Assembly (NCBI GenBank): GCA_039000515.1
Contig: JBCFYV010000012.1
Location: 28,014,766 to 28,078,765, forward strand
Direction of reading: 5' to 3'
DNA from: Timema cristinae
Taxonomy: Eukaryota; Arthropoda; Insecta; Phasmatodea; Timematidae
Length of the DNA stretch: 64,000 nt
Shown piece by piece: positions 12,450 to 22,940 of the stretch. The notes beneath the pieces were generated by a model. That model saw only the letters and a program-made list of their open reading frames with translations. It was not told where the DNA came from and ran no database searches. Position 1 is the first letter of the stretch. Each line of letters opens with the position of its first letter. The position numbers and the translations under genes were made by a program.

Positions 12450-12715
12450 CCCCAGTGGTGTAGTGGTAAATGCACCTGACTACCAGGTTGAGGGGTCCCG
12501 GGTACGATTTCTCGTTGTTACCTTAGGTATTTTTCCCTAAAGGGGAGTAATCCTAACGGTCACCAGGGTTAGGCTAGTCAGGTTTAAGTTAGGTTAAAAC
12601 TCACACCAGCTTTAAAACTCCATATTCACAGTAATCACATCATCTCGTGGCGGGTACGACATGTAGTGTCTGTTCACGATAGGTTTTTACCCGGATGACA
12701 GTCCAAAAATCAAAT
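12450..12715 (+). mobile_element. SINE family C (tRNA-derived)
   Basis: The head GTGGTGTAGTGGTAAATGC resembles a tRNA A-box arm, followed by GGGTCCCGGGTACGATTTC at the B-box position. The body motif TTTTTCCCTAAAGGGGAGTA recurs in the copy at 48397-48700 (TTTTTCTCGAAAAGGGAATA). It lacks the tail shared by families A and B. Confidence 0.65.
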
Positions 12716-13700
12716 GTTTAGGTTTTAGTTTACCAACACTTGTAAAATATCACTGTTTTGTTATAAATGTTAAGTTTTTTAATTACGATTACGTGTTATA
12801 ATTTACATTAAAATAACGTAGACTTAAGTTTTCTTACACTGTTTTATACCTTTGAATAATTTCTTTTTACTCAATCCGAAACAATATTTTAAACATAATT
12901 AAAAGTACTTATTCTCCGTTTTGGAATGTTATCTATGATGTGTAATATAGGGCATACATTGCAGGAATTTATTACAGGCATCGTATTTACTTGGAAAAGA
13001 GAAGCTACTTGGCTTTTTATATATATAATAAAATTATTCTATGATTATTTTATCGTATCTCAAAATATTTAACTGAATAAAATATTTCAATCCACTGCAT
13101 GGGTGCATCATTGTAAAAAACTTGTTTCCGTGATGTTTAATCACATGGCTTAAATTTGTCGGTCGCCATTTTGAATCTATGTTCGTTAGACTTTTGTGAA
13201 TGTGCTGTGAATCACAATTTTTTTTAGTCAAATAAAACGATAAATAAGCTGTTGTGCCCGACCTCAAATAAATATATAAATAATATTGGCCTAAATTTCT
13301 GTGGTTAATTATCAAATTCATACACTACAATACGTTTTCATTACAGTTATCTAAAGTGACAGATGTCAGCTGTCGGCGTAGGGATTTATTAGGGTCTATT
13401 TCTAGTAACTTTTTGAGTTGTCATCCAAGTAAACGAAGATCGTGAATATATTATAGACAACCTCCTATAGTGTATCCTGGACAGTGTCTGTACCAACATA
13501 GCAGCTAATAGTCACACAGGGACCATGTCCATCCCGGTCATGTAGGCCTAGGCCATACGATTAAAATGAAAAGTAAAAATAAGGATTGTCCAATCTACTT
13601 TGGGAGGTGATTCGCACTGTAAGGTAACAGTGCCCAATGCACCACGTCTCAGAATTATAAACGACTATTCTAAGAGCTAGGAATGAGTAAAATAGTACTT
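12716..13700. other. noncoding stretch
   Basis: No gene or clear repeat recognised. The minus-strand open frame at 13034-13321 has no recognisable motif and AT-driven composition. Confidence 0.4.
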
Positions 13701-14222
13701 GCATCGGTGGTCAAATGCATCAATGCATCACTATCGCAACTGATTAGAATTCCTATCACGGGGAATATTGGGGCTTTAATCCCAGTCAGGTTTATTGAGG
13801 ATGGTTTTTTCATAAATGATCTTTCACGTTAGGTGACTGGTGGTCTAGGGGTAAGGTGTCAGACTTCTATGCTGGCGGCCGGGGTTCAATCCTCGGTCCA
13901 GGCAAAGATTTATCTGATTTCCAAACCCTTCCTTCACCTCTGACAAGACATCTTGTGAATATGGGGAATGCCAGGCCACCACCGTGGTTCGGATTCCACG
14001 TTAAACTGTAGGTCCTTCATTTCATCTCACAATCACCCTACTATTACACATTAGCGTAAGTGCGTATAACCCTAACGGGTAGTAAGACGCGGTGCTAATA
14101 ATAGATCTTTCACGTTCCCTGCATGCAAATGCAGGTACATTTACTTTATATTCAACCAAACCTAATTCCAGCATATTAAATTAATTTGTATATATGCGTA
14201 TATATCGAACGAGTAGTAATAC
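13701..14222 (+). mobile_element. SINE family B, split by a family A SINE
   Basis: The left part (about 13701-13830) carries a decayed B head and the body up to ATAAATGATCTTTCACGTT. The right part (from 14104) resumes with the body (CATGCAAATGCAGG) and the B tail ending near 14222. The interruption is the A element at 13831-14103. The A element is therefore younger than this B copy. Confidence 0.7.
13831..14103 (+). mobile_element. SINE family A nested in SINE B, perfect TSD
   Basis: Full-length A element from its tRNA-like head to CGGTGCTAATAATA. The 13-bp sequence GATCTTTCACGTT occurs immediately before (13818-13830) and after (14104-14116) without mismatch. This proves the boundaries and suggests a recent insertion. 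Confidence 0.95.
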
Positions 14223-15914
14223 AGGAGAAAATACATCAGCATTAGCTTGGAGGTGGGGTGAGAAAGCCAAACTCTTATTCTGCATGTGGAAATATTCCCC
14301 CGAACCCCATTTCCTTCAAACCACCCTGCATGTATCCAAACCCCAAACTCACCATAAACACTAACTCAACATGCTGTGAGCTTAACGTAATAGACAATTT
14401 GGCCACCAGAGCGGTTGGAAAGTATGAAAGTAGCGAGGGTTCATTCAGATGTAACTCGACATGGACTCAGAGGAATTAATTTATTGTCAAATGTGTTCCG
14501 TGAGGGTAAAAAATGAAAGCAGCAACAGGGTTTTAGGTTTTCGTGAAATTTTAATCCTTGGGGCGCTAATCCCTTTATGTTAGAGACATGTTTGCAGACA
14601 TTTGGCAGTCTCTGTGGGCAGGCGGTACTTTGGTAAGACTTCATCCGGATTAACGTCACGGTTCAAATATCTTCACGCGTAGAAAACTTTGAGAGGAGGA
14701 AAATTTATGACGAGTTCATATAATACAATATTTAAAAAACAAATATTACGTTTAAGAGCGTGCATCACATTCCAATCAACTCTGTGATACGGTCGGCTAG
14801 AAATCATAAATTTACACGAACACTATTACACGTGGATCATTTTTGATTAAACATTAATTGAGATAAAGAGTTAATAGAATTTCCTAAAACTTAACATAGT
14901 TTAAATATTAAATTGATATTTGGATAGAAAATGCATTTAAAAGGTCGTTGTTTGACCATTTTAGAATGGCTTTACAGATAACATTGTGCACAAATATTAA
15001 TTCTGTCATAAGAGGGACATTCTTAGTTATTAACAATAAACTTTGTGGCTTTGTCTCCAATCGCACCACAGTAGATTTCAAGTAATCATTCAAATACGAA
15101 TGCATTACACACATTTCTGGCATTTTCCCCTTCTACTCCCATACCTCGTATGAGCCTGGAGCTGAGTTGGGCTTGATGTAAGATGAACGCTCTTAATACT
15201 AAGCCTATAAATGATGCTAAGGTTGTGGCTATGAACTGTTGCTTTGAGCAAGTAGATTCGTACTAGCGTGGAGAGAACAGGAAACTCTATAAATAAATCA
15301 CATCAGCCTCACGTCAGTCTATTACGAGCTTGACATATTAGACAGCATGACATCCAGTGATGAAACGACGATATGTTGTTTCTGTGTAGTGGTTCTGAAC
15401 CCCTCCGGGATCGCGATTTGTTTCGGGTGAGGTCACAATTCTTATTGAGGATATAGCTTTATAAACATTTTATTAGGTTATTGTAATGATTTTAGGAGGG
15501 TGATTATTAAGTATAAATGTACAGTATATTGTTAAAATGAAAAAACTGTTATATTAATCTTAGGTTCCTTTTGTTTATTCAAATCTGAAATTTGCTTGCA
15601 GACTCATTTTACGGTAGTAGTCTCGTGTTTGGTCAAATGGCGCTGATAGCATAGCTTCCAAAATACCCGCTGGGATCGTTGATTTTATTTTAAGGCATTT
15701 TTGCTGCATTTGTTTAATATTTATCCAAGCAATTTATTAAAATTAAACCAATCATGTGGACTAAACCTCAAGCTGGTTTGTTTGTCGATGATGAGGTCAG
15801 AACTGGAATTCTGGATATTTTGAATGATAGTCAACTTTGGGTTTAGTGACGCTTCTATTCCTTTGAACGTAAATAGGGAGTCCTGGTTTCCTTATGAACA
15901 ATTTACAGGCTTTA
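14223..15914. other. noncoding stretch
   Basis: No gene is supported. The open frames at 14258-14479, 14441-14659 and 14908-15123 contain no recognisable domain and overlap each other or lie in AT-rich DNA. Confidence 0.4.
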
Positions 15915-16012
15915 AATGCGATTGTCTAGGCTGTATCTGAAGTCCTGGAGGCTGTGACTGCTCTCCTCTAGGTTGTATATTCATTTCTTCAGGCTGTAAC
16001 TGCAGTGCTATA

Positions 16013-17377
16013 CTATAGTGTTCGAATTAATTGGGACAAAGGGAAAAAAACTATTTTTTCTAAAACCTTAGCTTTTAATCATTACACACCTTAAGTAGAC
16101 TGATAAATCTCTATATTAGTACGAAGTATGTCCTCCTTTAGCAGAAATGACCTCTTCAACACGTCTTGGCATTGACTCCACTAGTGTAGCGCACATGTTC
16201 TTGACTTCATCATCATGGAACCACACTTGTATAGCACTTTTTATCATTTGTTCTGTTGTCGTGCAATTCATCTTAGCTAAGCGATTCTTGAGAATATGCC
16301 ATAAGTTCTCAATGGGATTTAGGTCTGGTGAATTACCAGGCCAATCAAGCACTTTTATTTTACTTTCCCGCATAAAAGTCTGGACCAATTTCGAAGTGTG
16401 ACAAGGAGTCAAGTCATGTTGAAGTGTTCTGTCAAATGTTTTCATGAATGGAACAATCCTACTGCGTAATATTTCTATGTATTTGACAGAATTCATCATG
16501 CCTTTAAGAGGAACTAAGCTTCCAGTGCCATTTGTTGTGAAAAAACCCCAAAACATCTGTTTAGAAGGGTGTTTTACAGTCTGTTGGATATGACCTAGTC
16601 ACAGAGTTTTACTTTCACTTCGTCTAACTACACTTGATTTGTATCCATACACAAATAAATGTGTTTCATCACTGAAAAGCACCTTCTTCCAGTCGTTAAC
16701 AGTCCATGATCGGTATTTTTTGGCCCATGCTAAACGTTTTTTCATTATTTTCTGAGTTAGAGATGGTTTTTTCATCAGTCTTGTTGCCTTACGACTAACT
16801 TCCAGAAGCCTTTTCCGTACAATTGAGGTACTCACTTCAACACCATAATCCAATAAATCCCTTCGAAGGTCTGTGCTTGTCTTTCTTGGATTTATTTTGC
16901 TATTTCTTATTAGAATTTTCTCAGTTCTTGGAGTAGTTTTCCGTTTGCGCCCACGTTTTCCTTTTGTTTTTGGAGACGATGATCCAGAATCTTAAAATGT
17001 TCTTAAAATTCTTGAAACACTTGATTTGCCCACACCAATAGCTGTAGCTATATCTCTCATGGTCATAGAAGTGTGTTCATTAAGAGTGATTATTTTAGAA
17101 CGCTTCCTCGGAGTAATATCCATCTTTGAACAAGCAAAAGTAACACGTGAAACACGGAACGCAAAATTATAACCACAAGCTGCCACACTGAAAGTCTCAC
17201 AACTGAATTACTGATACACTAAAACCAGTCAAACAAGTAAATTACAGTCAAGGTCGATCCATCACACTGCCTCTAGGCAGATATAACCTGTTTCAGGCGG
17301 TTCGGGACATCACTGGTAATCACATATAAACTCAGACAAGGAAAACATGTTTGTCCCAATTAATTCGAACAGTATAG
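16013..17377 (-). mobile_element. Tc1-family DNA transposon (1.37 kb)
   Basis: Both ends carry the terminal repeat CTATAGTGTTCGAATTAATT (16013 onward) and its near-perfect inverse ending at 17377. Each end is flanked by a TA (16011-16012 and 17378-17379), the standard Tc1/mariner target. Length and single minus-strand transposase fit Tc1. The ends look nearly intact, while the gene is broken. Confidence 0.9.
16116..17123 (-). pseudogene. Tc1-type DD34E transposase, two in-frame stops
   Basis: The reading starts at MDITPRKRSK (17123) and ends at a stop at 16116. It spans 336 codons, matching the ~340-residue Tc1 norm. An N-terminal helix-turn-helix region (MRDIATAIGVGKSSVSRIL) comes first, then a basic linker. 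Catalytic residues are visible: Asp in VLFSDETH, Asp in LQHDLTPCH, and Glu in NPIENLW, with 34 residues between the last two. The reading frame is otherwise continuous, but a TAA at 16992-16994 and a TGA at 16599-16601 interrupt it. There is no frameshift. The enzyme cannot be made whole, so this copy is non-autonomous. The short breakage list and conserved ends point to fairly recent activity. Confidence 0.9.
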
Positions 17378-17689
17378 TATGTTGTAATTGCAGTTCTCTA
17401 TGCTGTAATTGCAGTCCTCTAGGCTGTAACTGCAGTCCTCAAGGCTAAATTTGCACTCCTCTAGGCTGTGACTGCAATTCACAAAGCTGTAATTTCAGTC
17501 TTCTATGCTGTATCCACAGTCCTCTAGCCTGTAACAGGACTCATCTAGCCTTTAACCACAGTCATCTAGGTTGTAACTGCAGTCCTAATCTCTAAGAGAA
17601 CTCCTGGTGTTAAGTACTTATTTAAACACTGATTGTTAAAAATTACTTTTTAACATAATATTTATAATTAGTTCAAAGATCTAGAAGTT

Positions 17690-17815
17690 TTGTGCTTGAG
17701 ATTTTTTTTCCGTGTCTTACGACCCGTCCTGTCTAAATGCACTTAGCTACACTATTAGGATAGGCATCAGGAAGGTATAATTTAGAATAAATCCACATGA
17801 ATTTGTTCGAAGATA
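17690..17815 (-). mobile_element. probable SINE B 3' fragment
   Basis: Weak match to the reversed B tail (TCTTACGACCCGTCCTGTCT, then TAGCTACACTATTAGGAT). Heavily decayed. Confidence 0.35.
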
Positions 17816-17817
17816 TT

Positions 17818-19506
17818 CTCTAACCAGTAGGGTGGGCTGAAAAAAAAAATCAAGTCACCGCTTTCAAATAATTTTATTAGTACCGAAATATTTGCACTTT
17901 TGTATTCTAAATCTGAGAAAAAAAAATATTGGTGTTGTTTTCAGATCCAGCATAAGGCCTAAGGTTTTCGAAAATTAATAAAGAGCAACAGATTCTCCAT
18001 TATTTTCCATGTTCTTAATATGACGTTTATGAACATCTAATAGCGCGGACTCGTTTATTTTCAGCTACATAATAATGAGACAAAAAATAAATATACTTTA
18101 CATGGTTGGTTCGCACGTGAAACTTTCCGCTTGTTTCGCAAATTAGTTACCTAAACAGCATAGAACTCACCACGTGGAGGTGGCTGCATTTCGAATTCCA
18201 CCCGCGCCCTTCCCAACCATCCAACCAGTCAGAACGTGGTTATTTAACATCTACGGTACATGATCTCACCTTAGGCATGACCTTGAAATCTTATTTTTGG
18301 CTGAATTTTGGCATTACAGATCTTGAGAGCAAAGTTGTTCTTATATACCCATCTTTGCTATCTTGTACAGATAATTTTCCCGCAGATTCTGTCACAAGTT
18401 TTACACATATTTCCACTGATTGAGTGTGACAGGGAAAGTTTAGAAATTCAAATTAAGGTAAAGCTTTTCGTTATAGAAATTACAAAATACTTTCTATTGG
18501 AAAAACTTTCCATCATTGGTGGAGAGGACAGTTTACATTTTGCCCAAAGGGACTGAAAATTATAGTTCCAGTGATTAAAAGGAACGCTTTCTTCGCTCAT
18601 CCTAAAAATATGTTATTGGCTATGGCAGTGGATGAAAGGCTACACATAAGGGAATTAACCTGTAGAAGAGTACTAAAAGATAGAAATCAACCATCAAAAG
18701 TGATATCTGTGAGAACTTTTCTTCCACCCTTGAAACATTTTAAAGCCTCGGACTGCACAAGATGATGAATTGATAGATAAATGTAAACTGTCCTCTCCAA
18801 CAATGATGGAAAGTTTTCCAACAGAAAATATTTTGTTATTTCTAGAAAGTAAAGCTTTTCCTGAATTTTAATTTCTAAACTTTCCCTATCACCCCCAAGC
18901 AGTGGAAATGTGTGTAAAACTTGTAACAGAATCTGCGGGAAAATTATGTGGACAAGACAGCAGAGGTGGGTATATAAGAACAACGTTGCTCTCAAGGTCT
19001 GAAATGCCAAAATTCGGGAGAACAAAATCAGATTTCAAGGCCATGCTTAAGATTGATCAAAATTGAGATCATGTACCATTAATTCTAAATAACCACGTTC
19101 TTACCGGTGGGATGGTTGGGAATGGCGTGGATGGAATTCGAACTGCAGCCACCTCAACATGGTGAGTTCTGGGTTGTTTCAATAATCTATTTGCGAAACA
19201 AGAGAGGAGCTACATGCGTGAACCAACAATGTAAAGCATATTGTCTCATTATTATGTAACTAAATATAAACGAGTCCACGCTATTAGATGTTCATAAATC
19301 TCATGTTAAGAAAATGGAAAATATTGGAAAATTAGTTGTTTTTCATAATTCTCGCTAACTTAAGGACCTAAGCACGATCTGAAAACAATATCGATATAAA
19401 AAAATATTTTTTTCAGATTTAGAATACAAAAGTGAAACTTTTCCATGCTACTAAAATTTGAAAGTTGTTGCTAAATTTTGTCCAGCCCACCCTTCTAACC
19501 AGTTAG
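17818..19506. repeat. long inverted repeat: two ~0.73-kb arms, 237-bp loop
   Basis: The arm at 17818-18540 matches the reverse complement of 18778-19506. Matches include AGGGTGGGCTG at both outer ends, ATAATTTTCCCGCAGATTCT in mid-arm and GGAGAGGACAGTTTACATTT at both inner ends. In a ~100-base stretch aligned by eye, about 85 positions agree. A transcript across it would fold into a very long imperfect hairpin. The right arm plus loop encode a decayed protein, so the left arm is most simply an inverted duplicate of the right. Confidence 0.85.
18571..19045 (+). pseudogene. decayed ORF of an unnamed TE-associated protein family
   Basis: The loop encodes MIKRNAFFAHPKNMLLAMAV, then DERLHIREL and RRVLKDR. 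After a frame change the right arm continues with SPTMMESFPTENILLFLESK, then a stop, HPQAVEMCVKLVTESAGKL, CGQDSRGGYIRTTLLSRSEM and PKF. The phrases NAFFAHPxNxLLAM, HIREL, QAVExxVKLVTE and RDGxIRxxLxSR recur, as I recall, in uncharacterised proteins scattered through insect and cnidarian genomes. That recollection is unverified and the function is unknown. Frame breaks make this a pseudogene. The left arm of the inverted repeat carries the same C-terminal part on the minus strand (KLVTESAGKLSVQDSKDGYI). Confidence 0.6.
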
Positions 19507-22074
19507 TATTAACCACGTTCAGTTCCCAAGCACCGACCTCCCCGTAACAAGTAATCCAGTTGATTGCGAGAGTGATGTCTTAGATTATGCAACTACCAAA
19601 GTGCGAGTTTTATTGCTAAAAATCAAATACAATTCAAATTTTGTAAAGTTGTTTACATTTTATATATATTGAATGTCCAGAACGTTGGGCACTTGACGTT
19701 ATTGGGGCAAAAGAGCCACAAAAATTCCTTTTGTCTACATTTTTAAAAGTATATATGCTATATTAATTAACTTATCTCCAAACATTTCACAAATATATAA
19801 TTTTAAACGGTTTAAAATAATAACTGCCAGTAATTTTAGATGGCAATATTTGAGTTTCAAAATTTTAATATTTCCTTTCTTAAATTTATAATTAAACTAT
19901 TTTGCACGGAACCACATAGGGAATGAAGGTTGGGGGTTTGGAATTAGGGGAGTGAGATTGGACTAGGGCGTGAATATCATCATGTCTGGCTTACCTATGA
20001 CGTTGAGGCTGGGGATACAGGGTGGGTCGGAAACAATCAGACTACCTATGCTGAGGAAAGTGATGGGCAACCTACTGAGGTTTGTCTGACGTCAAGTGGA
20101 GCTCACCTAAGTGACACTATATTCAAAAAGGGAAAAGGTAGTATTTAGTTTGCTTTTATTTAGCTAGTGAATATTTACCTTTTAATTAAAGTGTTAATTT
20201 TCAAATTACTAATTATCTAATTATTTGGCCCACCTTGTATAATCTCTGCCATGTGCACTGAGGTTTGAGGGTTGTTTTTAATAAATGGTCTAACACTAAT
20301 GTGGTCCATAACATCGCCTTTGATTTTCACATGATGTTTGAGTGTTTAGCTGTATGTTGAAATAGCATTATTTTACTATTTTTAGAATAGTTAATTCACA
20401 ATTCTTTATAAATTATCTCCACATTTCTATTCCTATTTTTTAAATCATAAATAGGACACCACCCCAAGAATTCATGACTCTAGGTTGTCCGGAAGGCGAA
20501 CCAAGGGAAATGGAAAAGAAGGAGAAATGATTAAACCTTCATAAAGACAGTTACGAGTCACACACACAGATCCGGTGGAGGGAGAAATAAATTGCATTGT
20601 TTTCCATTTGGCGTGATGAAATCTCTAGCCTTCCCTTCTCTTCTGGGGTGTTCACTCCCCCACCTTCCCCCAACAGCCAGTCTGTGTTACGACCACAGCG
20701 CGACAAGCGGTCGTCGCGTTAACTAGACACACCACTCAAATCAAACCGATGAATAAAAAAGCGCTTTATATATTATTATATATATCAAATATCTAAACAT
20801 TTTATTTTACGACATATAGCCAACAAACACAACACCAAAACTAGAATAATTGAGGAATTTAAGGAGAATAGTTCCTGTCTTATATTTAATCATGCCAACT
20901 GCCACAATCTTAATTTATTTGAAAGTAAATAGAAGAAAAAACTGGGCATATATATTTGGTTACGGTGAATAAAATGAGTGTGTATAGTGAACTAAGTCCT
21001 TTTTAGTATTAAAAAATTAAGTATTTTTATTGGTGGCAATATTTATTAATATAATATGTTTCGTTCTTATGAATATATTTTATTTGTGTTGGCATCAACA
21101 AATAAGGTGCTTTATTATTTAATTTTTATACACCCCATCTTAATATCCGTCAAGGTATCCACATATTTTACATTAACGAGGTAGGGATGAGAAAATTAGA
21201 ATTTAGAGAATGTGTACCAACATTTTCTTGGGGGAGAGGATAAATAACTAGTCTCAGAACACCTAGCAAAGTTTCGAACCCTAATCTCCACATTACTGGT
21301 AATTTGTTAAATTGATACCTTAAACCATAGCTGGCATGCGTACTCAAATTTGCTCCCAATTAAATTTTCTTGGCACACAGTATTTATTTGTGCACAGCAT
21401 TTTCTTTATGACTGACTATGATTTATTATGGAAAACCCATGTATCTTAAGACGTAGATACTATATGACTACTATTACTACCAAATGATGCTGAAAGGAAA
21501 TATTGTCTACATGAGGTTTTTCAGTTGGGCTACAGTAGGGCTACTCCGTGACTTTGGGCAAAAAGTTTTACGATCCTTGCATTAAATTTATGATTCAAGG
21601 GCAGGGTCACCCCAAGGGGCGAGTGAGGAGGGTGACTGTCCGGGGTGCCGGGCTCTAGGAGGCACCAAGCCACCAATGTCATCTTTAAAAAAGACAAATA
21701 ATAATCTTTTAAAAAATTCATGAATTGCTCGGATATATTTGATATTGTACTAATTCTCTTTGCCGTTTATTACGACTTGTGTCCTTGTTAGACCCAGTGT
21801 ATATGCATATAAGAAATTAATTCATCTTGTATTGAGTTCCTTTCAAGTTTATAGGACGTTAAAGAGAAGGTGGCGCATAAAGGTTCACCTGGGCTCAAAA
21901 TTATGCTCGAGGTGGCCCTGTATGAAGGGTTCACACGAGAACCACTTGTGCGAAATTGTTTAGGGTGCTTCTCCATCATCAGTACAACCCGAATTATGAA
22001 AGTATTCTAATAAAAATAAGTATCTAGTTAATAACGGACTGGGCTGTAATATATTTACAATAACTATAATAAAG
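19507..22074. other. noncoding; SINE B remnant and GC-richer patch
   Basis: No gene is supported. A slightly GC-rich patch lies at about 20460-20740, with SOX-like ATTGTTTT and CGCGACAAGCGGTCGTCGCG. A decayed minus-strand SINE B lies at about 21165-21345 (GTTTCGAACCCTAATCTCC as B-box region). Confidence 0.4.
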
Positions 22075-22076
22075 TA

Positions 22077-22354
22077 GTGAGAGTCTCAATAATCCGAGGT
22101 TGTTGGAATTGAGACTACCTAGGATTACTGAAAACTCGGACTTTAAGGAATTACAAGACTTCACAATAAACAAAACAGACATATATAATTTATGAAAAAC
22201 TAGTGACTATACATGGCATGATGACGGGAAAGTAGGAATTGACTTGAGAATTATTGAAATTCCTAGCCAATTCTAACGAAACATAAATTGTAACACAATC
22301 TTGGATAATACGGAACACAGGATGATTGGGTCTCAGATAATTGGGACTCTACTG
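22077..22354. mobile_element. non-autonomous pogo/Tigger-like element
   Basis: The left end GTGAGAGTCTCAATAATCCG and the right end in reverse complement CAGTAGAGTCCCAATTATCT form imperfect terminal repeats of the CAGT..TCCGA pogo/Tigger type. TA lies just outside both (22075-22076 and 22355-22356). About 280 bp with no coding capacity. Confidence 0.65.
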
Positions 22355-22382
22355 TAAACAATAAAATTAGTATATTAATTAC

Positions 22383-22940
22383 TAGCTGGTGTACCAGTCG
22401 TAACATGGGTAACATATTACGTAGCTTTTTATTATATATATAAATATATAAATCTTACCCCAAGGAAAAGTAACATAATTTCACATTATGTTTAAATACT
22501 CGAACTAATAATTTTTTGTTCAAAATTATGTTACAAGCGAAAGAAGACAAAATAGAAATATAATCTGAACGTATTTTAAAAGCTAACATTCTGTTCAAAG
22601 ATTAAACTATAACTTATCTATTCACAATATTTGAAACGATTTCCTATTGGTGCTTGTAAAAAAAAAAAAAAAAAAGGAGTGACACAGCAAATGTAATAAT
22701 GGTTTTTAAAGAGGTAACACAAATTCAAGCTAAATAGTAACAATTTTCAGTTTATATAGAAATTATTCTTTTAAACGTTTCTTGCCTAATCCAATATGCT
22801 ATTTTGAATCCTCTGCATTAAATGTTCGTTTTTTGAATTTTTCTAGCAAACAATATCTTAAAACCTATCGAACTTACCAATTTTAGATTTACAAGATGTT
22901 ATGAAGTGTTCGAATAACTCATGCAGACAGACAAATATCA
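22383..22940. mobile_element. possible non-autonomous TE of the 'tagctg..gtacc..cagacagaca' type
   Basis: It starts ACTAGCTGGTGTACCAGTCG and ends near GCAGACAGACAAATAT. Such a pairing of start and end phrases is common in dispersed arthropod repeats. A run of 18 A residues lies at 22657-22674. The element type is not determined. Confidence 0.25.

Larger units (their letters stand above)
15915..17590. repeat. 21-bp minisatellite interrupted by a Tc1 element
   Basis: The unit is close to CTAGGCTGTAACTGCAGTCCT. About four units are visible at 15925-16012 and about ten after 17378, ending near 17587. The repeat phase on the two sides shows the array was continuous before the Tc1 element at 16013-17377 inserted. 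Confidence 0.8.

Noticed and set aside
18308..19025. Two similar Phe/Leu-rich membrane-like proteins on opposite strands
   Set aside because: They are antisense readings of the inverted-repeat arms. The sense strand of each arm carries the family-like motifs.
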